A stretch of 44,380 bases of DNA, taken from positions 1 to 44,380 of the forward strand of contig URQR01000001.1 in NCBI GenBank assembly GCA_900550065.1, written 5' to 3'. The stretch's first letter is position 1, and every line of letters starts with the position of its first letter. This document shows, one piece after another, positions 29,970 to 37,838 of the stretch. The position numbers and the translations under genes were made by a program. This stretch comes from an uncultured Eubacteriales bacterium (GTDB taxonomy: Bacteria; Bacillota; Clostridia; UBA1381; UMGS1253). The notes below the pieces were generated by a model. That model ran no database searches. It worked only from the letters and a program-made list of their open reading frames with translations, and had not been told where the DNA came from.

Positions 29970-31550
29970 ATGACGAAACGACAGATTCAACTGCTAAAAA
30001 CGCTGTACAGCGCACAGGGTTATCTCACATTTCAGGAGCTTGCTGCCCCGCTCGGCGTTTCCGTTAAGACGGTCCGCAACGATATTTATGCAATTCGGGA
30101 GTTTTTATCCCGTGAAAATTTGGGCGCCATTGAATCAAAGCCGCATCTCGGTGTGCGGGCCTGTATAAATGAAAAAGAATGGGAAATGCTTCTTAATAGC
30201 GGCAGGGCCGCTCTGGAGGAGGCCGAAGAAGATAAAAAGATTTTATTTTTCATTATCCGTCATCTGCTCAAACATGCGAGCCTGACGGCGCAAAGGCTGG
30301 CAGAACAGTATTACATCAGCCGGACGCAGCTCGAAAAGATTTTAGAAGCCGCCGGCGAATGGTTCGCAAAAAACCACATCGTATTTGAGCGACGAAGAGG
30401 CAAAGGCATTTCCATCCTGTACAGCGAGTTTAACTATCGACTCGCTCTGCTTAACTTTTATTTAGAATATAAGGCGGAGTTTTACCGTCCGGAGGCGGTG
30501 CGCAGCTCACGTATGGCAGCAGTGGACGACTTTGAATACACGGCGCTGTGTAATGCATTAGACGGGTTTGATGTCGACAGCGTCGCGGAGGCGGTTGCCG
30601 GCTTGGAAACGCGGTTTGGCTTCCGATTGAGTTATACGTCGAATGTGACCTTGCTGTTATTGGTTTCTTTATGTATCATTCGCCAAAGAAAGGGTAAAAT
30701 AGCACAAGTGCCACAGCCGCCGGCCTGCAAAACCGACGGGCTGTCGGACGAAATGGTGACGAATGTGCTCATAGAAGACCTACAAGCGCGATTTTCGCTA
30801 CAAATTCCGCGCCAAGAGTGCGAGTTTCTCTTGTTCGTCATTGCGGTCAGTGAGATACAGGGCTATGAAATCGACCGGTTTCGGCGCACCTATGAAGCGG
30901 CAAATATTGAACTGTGCCAGCTTACGGTAAAATTTGTGAATTTGGTCAGCGAAATTACGAATGTGGATTTGCGCGACGATAAGTTTTTTGTCACACAAAT
31001 GTTTTTACAGCTCAAGGCTATGATTGCCCGCTTAAAATACCAGACGGGGTTTAAAAACCCGCTATTGCGGCAGATTAAGGCAAAATACCCGAACCTGATG
31101 GCAATGGCGTGGTCGGCGGGCAACATCTTTGAAAAGGAATTGCAATTAGACATCAATGAGCACGAGGTCGCATATTTGGCGCTTCATATCGGCGGTGCGA
31201 TTGAGCGAAGCAGTGCGAACCTGCGGGTGTGCATCGTCTGCGACTATGGAATCGGTATTTCACAGATTCTGCGTGAAAAGATACAGCGCGCGCTGCCGGA
31301 GCTGAAAATTACCTCGGTTTTTTCCAACCGGGAGCTGCGCAGCATACGCGGTGAGGCGTGTGACTTTATTATTTCGACTGTCCCGATGGAAGGGATGACG
31401 CTTGGCAAGCCAGTTGTCACTGTGGGGCATCTGCTCGACGGCGGCGATGTTGAAAAAATAGAAGAACAGATGAAACACCTGCGCGCCGAGGGCGAGGACG
31501 AACAGGAGGCAATCGACACACTGGTAAAAACGTTGGATATGGCAGAGTGA
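29970..31550 (+). CDS. PRD-domain transcriptional regulator with EIIB-like domain
   Basis: A 526-residue PTS-controlled regulator. It has an N-terminal DeoR-like helix-turn-helix (FQELAAPLGVSVKTVRNDI), a second HTH-like region (AEQYYISRTQLEKILEAAG), two PTS-regulation domains (about 175-400, with ELQLDINEHEVAYLALHIGG in the second), and an EIIB-like domain (about 412-500) with the phospho-acceptor Cys in VCDYGIGIS. No EIIA domain follows, unlike MtlR. The structure resembles ManR/LicR-type activators more than RNA-binding BglG antiterminators. It is the first gene of the PTS operon and probably its activator. Confidence 0.9.
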   Translation: MTKRQIQLLKTLYSAQGYLTFQELAAPLGVSVKTVRNDIYAIREFLSRENLGAIESKPHLGVRACINEKEWEMLLNSGRAALEEAEEDKKILFFIIRHLLKHASLTAQRLAEQYYISRTQLEKILEAAGEWFAKNHIVFERRRGKGISILYSEFNYRLALLNFYLEYKAEFYRPEAVRSSRMAAVDDFEYTALCNALDGFDVDSVAEAVAGLETRFGFRLSYTSNVTLLLLVSLCIIRQRKGKIAQVPQPPACKTDGLSDEMVTNVLIEDLQARFSLQIPRQECEFLLFVIAVSEIQGYEIDRFRRTYEAANIELCQLTVKFVNLVSEITNVDLRDDKFFVTQMFLQLKAMIARLKYQTGFKNPLLRQIKAKYPNLMAMAWSAGNIFEKELQLDINEHEVAYLALHIGGAIERSSANLRVCIVCDYGIGISQILREKIQRALPELKITSVFSNRELRSIRGEACDFIISTVPMEGMTLGKPVVTVGHLLDGGDVEKIEEQMKHLRAEGEDEQEAIDTLVKTLDMAE

Positions 31551-31553
31551 TAC

Positions 31554-31571
31554 CGTGAAAATAGTTTCACG
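31554..31571 (+). repeat. Small inverted repeat before ptsI
   Basis: CGTGAAA and TTTCACG (7 bp, 4-nt loop) lie between the PRD regulator stop and the Enzyme I start. It could be a weak mRNA hairpin or an operator. Confidence 0.35.
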
Positions 31572-31580
31572 TCAGAAAGT

Positions 31581-33269
31581 ATGGTGATTATAGTGAAGGA
31601 ATTGAAGGGCATTCCGGGCGCACCCGGAATCGCGCAGGGGCCTGTGGTTCTCTATAAAAAGAATAAGGGCGGCGGCGCGGCGATTGACCTCGACACGGCA
31701 GCGAAGGCGTGCCTTGACAATGTGCGCAGGCTCTACGAAAAGACGCTGCGTGAATTAGGCGAGGAGCAGGCAAAAATCTTTTCCGCTTATGAGATGCTGC
31801 TCGAAGACCCGATGCTGCTTATGCCAATACAGGCGGCGATTGACGCCGGAACCCCGGGCGTGACGGCGGCGGTAGAGGAAACAAAAAAGCTCAGCGAAAT
31901 ACTGGCGAGCAAAGGCGGCGAGTACATGCGCCAGCGTGCGGACGACATCCGCTATATTGGCGAGATGCTCGCAGACGCAATTTCCGGTGAAACGAGCAGC
32001 TATGTGCTGCCGCAGGGAGATGTCCCCTTTCTGCTTGCTGCGCACGAGCTGACGCCGGTCGATACGATGCAGTTCGACGCGTCGCGCCTTGCAGGGCTTG
32101 TGACAGAGCTCGGCGGTGCAACGTCGCATACGGTTATTTTGGCAAAGTCGCTCGGGATACCGGCTGTTGTCGGTGTAAAAGGTCTTGCAGAGCAGGTGCA
32201 GGGCGGCGAGACGGGCTTTTTGGACGGATATACGGGCGAATTTGTGACCGAGCCGGACGAAAAGGTGCGCGCCGGCTTTGCAAAAAAGATAGAGGAAGAT
32301 CGGCAGCTGCAGGCGCAGATTGGCACGATTAAGGATGAGATTACGCACACGCTCGACGGGCAGCGCATCGCGGTTTGTATCAATATTGGAAAGCCACAGG
32401 ACCTAAAGGGCGCGGACGAGATGCAATACGACGGCGTAGGGCTGTTCCGTTCGGAGTTTTTGTACTCCTCGTCGGATAAAAAGCCCACACCGGAGCAGCA
32501 GCGGGAGGCGTATCAAAAGGTGATAGACACGGTTGCGCCTAATCCGGTGATTATCCGGACGCTCGACGTCGGCGGCGACAAGCAAATTGCTTATTTACAC
32601 ATGCCGCAGGAGGAAAACCCGTTTTTGGGCAACCGCGGTATCCGGCTTTGCCTGCAAAACCGCGCTGTTTTTGAGGAGCAGCTCGAGGCAATTTTGACAG
32701 CGACGGCAGGAAAAAACGTCAAAATTATGCTTCCGATGGTGACGAGCGTCCATGAGATAGAAGATACAAGGCACATGATAGACGAAATCAAGCAAAAGCT
32801 TGACGCTGCGGGCATAGCGTACTGCCGTGAGGCACAGCTCGGCATCATGATTGAAACACCGGCAAGCGCAATCATGGCCCATCAGTTTGCAAAGCACTGT
32901 GACTTTTTCAGCATCGGCACGAACGATTTGGTGCAATACATTATGTCGGCAGACCGCGGCAACGCACACGTTCAGCATATCTATAACCCGTGCCATCCGG
33001 CTGTCGTACACATGCTCGCACAGGTGATAGATGCGGGCGCTAAGGCCGGTATTGAGGTCAGCGTCTGCGGCGATTTAGCGGCGGATTTACGCTTTACGAA
33101 GCTGCTGTTAGGCTTTGGACTCAAAAAATTCAGCGTACCGCTCCCGATGGTGGGCAGAATCAAGTATAAAATCCGCAATACGGATTTAAAGGACGCGCGC
33201 GCACTCGCAAAACGGGCGCTGGACGCAGAGGATGAAGCAATGATTTCACAACTGTTGGAGGAGGAATGA
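31581..33269 (+). CDS. ptsI: PTS Enzyme I (PEP-protein phosphotransferase)
   Basis: Takes phosphate from phosphoenolpyruvate and passes it to HPr. The 562-residue protein has the N-terminal HPr-binding domain, the swivelling His domain with the active GGATSHTVILAKS (H183), and the C-terminal PEP-binding barrel (FLGNRGIRLCL, MIETPASAIMA, IGTNDLVQYIMSADRG, VCGDLAAD). The start may be ATG at 31581 or GTG at 31593; neither has a strong site. It sits inside a sugar-specific operon and no HPr gene is seen in the window, so it may be a second, dedicated Enzyme I or the sole copy. Confidence 0.95.
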   Translation: MVIIVKELKGIPGAPGIAQGPVVLYKKNKGGGAAIDLDTAAKACLDNVRRLYEKTLRELGEEQAKIFSAYEMLLEDPMLLMPIQAAIDAGTPGVTAAVEETKKLSEILASKGGEYMRQRADDIRYIGEMLADAISGETSSYVLPQGDVPFLLAAHELTPVDTMQFDASRLAGLVTELGGATSHTVILAKSLGIPAVVGVKGLAEQVQGGETGFLDGYTGEFVTEPDEKVRAGFAKKIEEDRQLQAQIGTIKDEITHTLDGQRIAVCINIGKPQDLKGADEMQYDGVGLFRSEFLYSSSDKKPTPEQQREAYQKVIDTVAPNPVIIRTLDVGGDKQIAYLHMPQEENPFLGNRGIRLCLQNRAVFEEQLEAILTATAGKNVKIMLPMVTSVHEIEDTRHMIDEIKQKLDAAGIAYCREAQLGIMIETPASAIMAHQFAKHCDFFSIGTNDLVQYIMSADRGNAHVQHIYNPCHPAVVHMLAQVIDAGAKAGIEVSVCGDLAADLRFTKLLLGFGLKKFSVPLPMVGRIKYKIRNTDLKDARALAKRALDAEDEAMISQLLEEE

Positions 33270-33271
33270 CG

Positions 33272-33727
33272 ATGGCAATTGCAGACGTATTAAAGAAGGA
33301 ACAAATCAAGCTGGACATACAGGACGGCACAAAGCAGCAGGTGCTCGACGCGCTTGCAGACGTGCTCATGCAGAGCGGCGCGCTGACGGATAAGAAGGCG
33401 TTTTTAGATGATGTGTACGAACGCGAGGCGGTTTCCTCGACCGGCATCGGTAACGGAATCGCTATCCCGCACGGCAAGTCGAAGTTTGTGAAGGAAACAA
33501 CAGTAGCAATCGGGCGCGTCAGCGGCGGCGTGACGGATTGGGAAACGTTTGACGACGCGCCGGTTACGCTCGTCGTCCTGCTTGCGGTCGACGAAGCAGA
33601 TAAAACCGGCGGTCATGTCCGGCTGCTGTCCTCTATGGCACGCAAGCTCGCAAACGCGCAGACGTGCGAGCGTCTGACAAAGGCGGCGACGCCGGAGGAA
33701 ATTATCGCAATTTTTTCGGAGGAATAA
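33272..33727 (+). CDS. PTS fructose-type IIA component
   Basis: A 151-residue cytosolic IIA of the fructose-mannitol (PTS_EIIA_2) family. The phospho-acceptor His is H67 in GIAIPHGKS. It hands the phosphate from HPr to the IIB at 33876. The ATG at 33272 has GAGGAGGA at good spacing; an ATG two codons earlier overlaps the ptsI stop (ATGA) and would give 153 residues. Either way the two genes are translationally coupled. A 148-bp gap with two hairpins follows. Confidence 0.92.
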   Translation: MAIADVLKKEQIKLDIQDGTKQQVLDALADVLMQSGALTDKKAFLDDVYEREAVSSTGIGNGIAIPHGKSKFVKETTVAIGRVSGGVTDWETFDDAPVTLVVLLAVDEADKTGGHVRLLSSMARKLANAQTCERLTKAATPEEIIAIFSEE

Positions 33728-33728
33728 A

Positions 33729-33753
33729 ATCTGAAAAACTACGTTTTTCAGAT
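33729..33753 (+). repeat. Hairpin 1 between IIA and IIB genes
   Basis: A perfect 11-bp stem (ATCTGAAAAAC with GTTTTTCAGAT, 3-nt loop) starting 1 bp after the IIA stop. It could limit transcription or mark an mRNA end. Confidence 0.75.
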
Positions 33754-33755
33754 CA

Positions 33756-33787
33756 CAAATATTGTACCGTACACGGTCCAATATTTG
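33756..33787 (+). repeat. Hairpin 2 between IIA and IIB genes
   Basis: A 9-bp stem (CAAATATTG with CAATATTTG) continues through a 1-nt mismatch into a 4-bp stem (ACCG with CGGT, loop TACA). It directly follows hairpin 1. No U-run follows. Confidence 0.75.
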
Positions 33788-33875
33788 AAACTTAAGCTAT
33801 AAAACGGAAATCTTAGGCTGAAGAGGCGTACAATGTACCCTTTAGGTCGTATAAAAATAGAAAGGAGCGGTAACA

Positions 33876-34187
33876 ATGAAAATCGTAGGGATTGCAGCAT
33901 GTACATCCGGTATCGCGCACACGTATATCGCAAAGGAAAAGATTGTGAACGCGGCGACGGAACTGGGGCATGAGGTACACATTGAAACACAGGGAACGAT
34001 CGGCACGGAGGATGAACTCACGGCAAAAGACATTGCAGCGGCGGACGTAGTTATCATCGCGGCAGACATCAAGGTAGGCGGCAGGGAACGGTTCAAGGGC
34101 AAGCACATCGTCGAGGTACCGACTCATATTGCCATTAAATCGCCGAAGGCGCTGATTAATAAAATTCAAACGGATTTAGGACTGTAA
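33876..34187 (+). CDS. PTS fructose-type IIB component
   Basis: A 103-residue IIB (MKIVGIAACTSGIAHTYIAK) with the phospho-acceptor C9 in AACTSGIAHT, the fructose-family IIB signature. It receives the phosphate from IIA and passes it to the sugar bound by IIC. The ATG follows GAAAGGAGCGG. It is a free-standing domain rather than fused to IIC, as in Frw/Frv-like or Lev-like systems. The IIC gene follows 28 bp later. Confidence 0.94.
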   Translation: MKIVGIAACTSGIAHTYIAKEKIVNAATELGHEVHIETQGTIGTEDELTAKDIAAADVVIIAADIKVGGRERFKGKHIVEVPTHIAIKSPKALINKIQTDLGL

Positions 34188-34215
34188 AATTTAAAAGAAA
34201 GGTTAGGTTGAAGTT

Positions 34216-35295
34216 ATGTGGAAGAAGTTACAAATTAAGAAACATGCGTTAACTGGTATTTCATTTATGCTTCCGCTGGTTGTTGCATCCGGCCTTTTAA
34301 TCGCAATCGGCAATATTTTCGGCGGAAACCCGGCTGTGATTTCAGATTATAAGGCAGGCTATAACATTTGGCAGGCGGCGGTCACGCTCGGCGTTTACGG
34401 TATGCAGCTTTTGCCGGGCGTAATGGGCGCGGCGATTGCGTACTCGATTGCGGACCGGCCCGGTATTGCCCCCGGTTTATTAATGGGTATGATTGCGCAG
34501 AACATGGGCGCCGGCTTCTTAGGCGGTATGCTCGGCGGCTATTTGGCAGGTTATTTTGTAGAGATACTGAAGAAGTATTTACGGGTTCCGAAGTGGGCGC
34601 AGGGGCTTATGCCAATGATGATTCTTCCGCTCCTTGCGTCGGTGGTAATCGGCCTGATTATGTTCTTCGTTGTCGGCGGCCCGATTGCGTGGGCGTCGGA
34701 AATGCTGACAAACTTCCTTATCAACATGCAGAGCGGCTCAAAGGCAGTCTTTGGCGCGATTATGGGCGCGATGGCGGCGTTTGACTTCGGCGGCCCCGTC
34801 AACAAGGTTGCGTCCCTGTTTGCAGACGGCCTTTTGATGGACGGCGTATACGGCCCGGAAGCGGTCAAAATTTGCGCCTCCATGATACCGCCGTTTGGTG
34901 TAGCGCTTTCGTGGCTGATTAAGCGGTCGCGTTACTCAAAGCGTGAGACGGACAACATCAAAGTCGCATTCCCGATGGGTATTTGTATGATTACAGAGGG
35001 CGTTATCCCGATTGCGGCGGTTGACCCCATCCGCGTTATCGCTTCGTGCTCCATTGGTGCGGCAGTTGGCGGCGCAATCTGCATGGCGCTGGATGTTGGC
35101 TCGATGGTTCCGTCCGGTGGTATGTTTATCGTACCGGCCATGATTAATCCGTGGGGCTTTATGCTCGCTCTTGCGGCGGGTACGGTTGTGACGGCTGTTT
35201 TGCTTGTCCTGCTCAAAAAAGACGCAAAGGACGACCCAATCAAGGTCGAAGAGGAAGAAGAGGACGCAGATCTGTCCGGCATCAAAATCAGCTAA
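34216..35295 (+). CDS. PTS fructose-type IIC membrane component
   Basis: The sugar channel, 359 residues, with about nine to ten hydrophobic segments. It starts with the family motif HALTGISFMLPLVVASGLLIAIG (partly quoted), and shows GAIMGAMAAFDFGGPVNKVAS and FPMGICMITEGVIPIAA, the latter carrying the conserved GxxxTEGxIP sugar-site motif. The acidic tail (EEEEEDADLSG) is cytosolic. The exact sugar cannot be read from the sequence; a fructose-like ketose or hexitol fits. The ATG follows AAAGGTTAGG. An aldolase gene starts 26 bp downstream. Confidence 0.93.
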   Translation: MWKKLQIKKHALTGISFMLPLVVASGLLIAIGNIFGGNPAVISDYKAGYNIWQAAVTLGVYGMQLLPGVMGAAIAYSIADRPGIAPGLLMGMIAQNMGAGFLGGMLGGYLAGYFVEILKKYLRVPKWAQGLMPMMILPLLASVVIGLIMFFVVGGPIAWASEMLTNFLINMQSGSKAVFGAIMGAMAAFDFGGPVNKVASLFADGLLMDGVYGPEAVKICASMIPPFGVALSWLIKRSRYSKRETDNIKVAFPMGICMITEGVIPIAAVDPIRVIASCSIGAAVGGAICMALDVGSMVPSGGMFIVPAMINPWGFMLALAAGTVVTAVLLVLLKKDAKDDPIKVEEEEEDADLSGIKIS

Positions 35296-35321
35296 GAATT
35301 TAAACAGAAGGGCTTGGTCAT

Positions 35322-36182
35322 ATGTATGTTTCTATGAAAGAGATGCTTGACGCGGCAAATCGCGGTGGCTACGCTGTTATGGCGATAAATTGTTTCAATC
35401 TTGAAACGGCGCGCAGCGTCATTCGTGCGGCGGAAGCGGAAAACGCCCCGATTATTGTCAACATCTTTGCCGACCACTTGCTGACGCACAGCGACAGCGA
35501 GCTGATCACCCCCATCGTAAAAACGCTGGCGGCGCGCGCAAGCGTGGACGTGGCGTTAAACCTCGACCACGGTCAAGAGGCAGACTATATTAAAAAGGCG
35601 GTCGACGACGGGTTCTCGTCAGTCATGGTGGACGCGTCCCGCTTCGATTTAGAGGGCAATATCAAAATGACGAAGGAGCTTGCTGACTATGCCCACGCAA
35701 AGGGCGTGAGTGTAGAAGGCGAGATTGGCTGTCTCGGCGCAAGCGAGGACGGAAAATTCACGCAGGACGCAATGTACACCGACCCGGAACAGGCGAAGGA
35801 GTTCGTGGAGCGGACGGGGATTGACGCGCTGGCGGTTTCGATTGGTACGTCGCACGGCAACTACCCGGACGGGATGGTCCCGAAATTCGACATTGAGCGG
35901 CTGAAAAAAATTAAAGAGCTGACGGGCGCACCGCTCGTGCTGCACGGCGGCTCCGGCTCCGGCGAGGAAAACATCCGCGCCTCGGTTGCAAACGGCATCA
36001 ACAAGATAAATGTCGGCTGCGACTTTATGAACGCCAACCGCGACGCGACGGCAAGGATTTTAAAAGACAATCCGCAAATCAACTACTTTGATTTAATTCA
36101 CCAAGTGGAGACGGACAGTGTAGAGTTGGTGCGGTACTATATAAGGCTTGCGGGCTCTAACGGAAAAGCCCGCAGAAAATAG
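35322..36182 (+). CDS. Class II ketose-bisphosphate aldolase family, copy 1
   Basis: A 286-residue Zn-dependent class II aldolase (Fba/GatY/KbaY family). The Zn and catalytic residues are visible: LNLDHGQE (about 80-87), VEGEIGCLG, SIGTSHGNYP and VLHGGSGSGE, then INVGCDF for the phosphate loop. It would cleave a ketose (bis)phosphate to dihydroxyacetone phosphate and an aldehyde. The start is ATG with AGAAGGG upstream. It is roughly half identical by eye to the next gene, so the two are paralogues, perhaps with different substrates. Confidence 0.92.
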   Translation: MYVSMKEMLDAANRGGYAVMAINCFNLETARSVIRAAEAENAPIIVNIFADHLLTHSDSELITPIVKTLAARASVDVALNLDHGQEADYIKKAVDDGFSSVMVDASRFDLEGNIKMTKELADYAHAKGVSVEGEIGCLGASEDGKFTQDAMYTDPEQAKEFVERTGIDALAVSIGTSHGNYPDGMVPKFDIERLKKIKELTGAPLVLHGGSGSGEENIRASVANGINKINVGCDFMNANRDATARILKDNPQINYFDLIHQVETDSVELVRYYIRLAGSNGKARRK

Positions 36183-36214
36183 CAGTTTTAAAAGTATGAT
36201 TAGGAGGAAAAAAT

Positions 36215-37081
36215 ATGCTGATTAACATGAAAGAGCTGCTCACTGTAGCAGACAAAAACGAATTCGCTGTGCCGGCGTTTAACATCGGCAGCGGGTCAAT
36301 CCTGCGCGGCGTAGTGGAGAGCGCGAATGAAAAGAAAGCGCCGGTCATTTTGGCGATTCACCCCACGGAGTTAGAGTTTTTAGGCGACAGCTTTATCAAA
36401 ACCTGTATCGACGAGGCGCACAAGTCGTGCGTGCCAATGGTGATCCATCTTGATCACGGCGGCAAGTTTGAAGAGGTACTGCGCGCGATTCGCTGCGGCT
36501 TTACATCGGTTATGATTGATGCGTCGCACATGTCGTACGAGGACAACGTTGCCATCACGAAAAAGGTGGTTGAGGTTGCGCACCCACTCGGCGTTTCTGT
36601 CGAGGCGGAGCTCGGCACAATTGGTAACGTGGGCAATTCCTATGAGGGCGGCGCGGACGAGATTATCTACACCGACCCGGCACAGGCAAAGGACTTTGTG
36701 GAAAAGACGGGCATTGACACGCTTGCGGTTGCAATCGGTACGGCGCACGGCATTTATCCGAAGGACAAAAAACCGGAATTGAAGCTTGACCTTTTAAAGA
36801 CCATCCGCGACACGGTTCACATTCCGCTTGTCCTGCACGGCGGCTCCAGCAACCCGGACAATGAAATTGCCGAGTCTGTACGGATTGGTATTTCCAAAAT
36901 CAATATATCCAGCGACATCAAGGAGGCGTTCTACCAGAAGTGCCGCGAGGTACTCGACCAGAACCCCGACTGGCGCGAGCCGAACGCGATTGACCCGCCG
37001 TGCATCGAGGCGATGAAGAAGGTCATCGAATTCAAGATGGAGCTGTTTAATGACATTGGTAAGGCAGAGCTTTACAAATAA
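36215..37081 (+). CDS. Class II ketose-bisphosphate aldolase family, copy 2
   Basis: A 288-residue paralogue of the preceding aldolase. Metal and active-site residues are intact: VIHLDHGGK, VEAELGTIG, AIGTAHGIYP and VLHGGSSNPD, with INISSDIK for the phosphate loop. The extra loop GNVGNSYEGGADE after the GTIG motif is typical of tagatose- and fructose-bisphosphate aldolases (GatY type), whereas copy 1 has a shorter loop, GASEDGKFTQD. The ATG follows TTAGGAGG. It is the last gene of the PTS operon, before the terminator at 37129. Confidence 0.93.
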   Translation: MLINMKELLTVADKNEFAVPAFNIGSGSILRGVVESANEKKAPVILAIHPTELEFLGDSFIKTCIDEAHKSCVPMVIHLDHGGKFEEVLRAIRCGFTSVMIDASHMSYEDNVAITKKVVEVAHPLGVSVEAELGTIGNVGNSYEGGADEIIYTDPAQAKDFVEKTGIDTLAVAIGTAHGIYPKDKKPELKLDLLKTIRDTVHIPLVLHGGSSNPDNEIAESVRIGISKINISSDIKEAFYQKCREVLDQNPDWREPNAIDPPCIEAMKKVIEFKMELFNDIGKAELYK

Positions 37082-37128
37082 ACCGCGCTTTTCAGCCATC
37101 CCCTCACAGTTGGCTGTGGCGATAACGG

Positions 37129-37159
37129 CGCCCGCAGGGTTTTCTGCGGGCGTTTTTTT
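37129..37159 (+). terminator. Terminator of the PTS-aldolase operon
   Basis: A perfect 9-bp GC-rich stem (CGCCCGCAG with CTGCGGGCG, 6-nt loop) followed by seven T residues. It overlaps the end of the convergent small Cys-rich gene. Confidence 0.95.
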
Positions 37160-37361
37160 ATGTACGCGCCTCCTCCGGCTCCTCGCGCGCCGTCCAGTGC
37201 GGACACGTCTGGCCCGGGTCGCGCTGCTTAATGCGCGGGTACACGCAGTGGCCGTAGTGCAGAGATGTGAAGCGTCCGGCTTCGTAGCGCACATAGTGCC
37301 GGCGATAGTGCTTGCATGTGCCGCAGACGGTTTGTTCGACGATTTTGTATTTCTTTTTCAT
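37158..37361 (-). CDS. Small Cys-rich putative zinc-binding protein
   Basis: A 67-residue basic protein (MKKKYKIVEQTVCGTCKHYR) with CxxC, then YGHCVYP, and TCPHW at the end, giving four cysteines and several histidines in a pattern suited to one zinc site. I do not recognise a named family. The ATG at 37361 follows GAGGTGA; an upstream in-frame ATG has no site. A palindrome at 37406-37425 lies about 45 bp before the start and may be an operator. Convergent with the PTS operon. Confidence 0.7.
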   Translation of the reverse strand: MKKKYKIVEQTVCGTCKHYRRHYVRYEAGRFTSLHYGHCVYPRIKQRDPGQTCPHWTAREEPEEART

Positions 37362-37405
37362 AAAAATCACCTCTGCCAACAGTCTATCATAAATATTTAG
37401 CAAAT

Positions 37406-37425
37406 TTGTTCGGAATGCCGAACAA
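37406..37425. repeat. Palindrome upstream of the Cys-rich gene
   Basis: TTGTTCGG (37406-37413) and CCGAACAA (37418-37425) around AATG. It lies between the divergently oriented Cys-rich gene and the riboswitch promoter, so it may be an operator for either. Confidence 0.5.
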
Positions 37426-37469
37426 CTGCGGTTTTTCGTTAAAATATTTTTGATTTTTTTGTAGTATCC

Positions 37470-37498
37470 TTTACTTTACCGTTTAAACCTGCTACAAT
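37470..37498 (+). promoter_or_regulatory. Promoter of the cobalamin riboswitch transcript
   Basis: TTTACT (37470-37475), a 17-bp spacer and TACAAT (37493-37498). Transcription would start about 37505, some 35 bp before the aptamer. Confidence 0.6.
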
Positions 37499-37540
37499 AA
37501 AGCTGTAAAACCAAATATAAATACGGCGGGGCATATTTTT

Positions 37541-37690
37541 TTTGGAAGTCCGGTGCAAGTCCGGCGCTGTGTCTCGGCAACCGTGAAGCCAACGAACGGG
37601 CCACGTACAATATGTACAGTCACTGGGGGACAACCCTCGGGAAGGCGGCCCAAGTAGGTTAGAAAGGCAAAGCCGGTAGACGACCTTAGC
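37541..37690 (+). ncRNA. Cobalamin riboswitch
   Basis: The stretch holds the conserved parts of the B12 aptamer in order: GGAAGTCCGGTGCAAGTCCGG (core and P3 region, split by length), CGGCAACCGTGAAGCC, GTCACTGGGGG, TCGGGAAGGCGGCC, and the B12-box-like AAGCCGGTAGACGACCT. A terminator follows at 37773-37794, before the surface protein gene. Cobalamin binding should therefore reduce transcription of that gene. The exact borders are approximate. Confidence 0.92.
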
Positions 37691-37772
37691 CGTATGCAGC
37701 TGTTCTCTGGGGCGGAGCAATGCAAAACAAGGCGGAACTGTACGGACAGTACGGGGCCGGTCTTTGTTTGCG

Positions 37773-37794
37773 CGCGCCGTGGGCGCGTTTTTTT
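37773..37794 (+). terminator. Riboswitch-controlled terminator
   Basis: A GC-rich 6-bp stem (CGCGCC with GGCGCG, loop GTG) followed by seven T residues, 45 bp before the surface protein start. It is the probable expression platform. Confidence 0.8.
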
Positions 37795-37838
37795 GTTGCC
37801 TTTTGGAAACGGCAAAAAAGAAAAGGGGGCAACCACAA

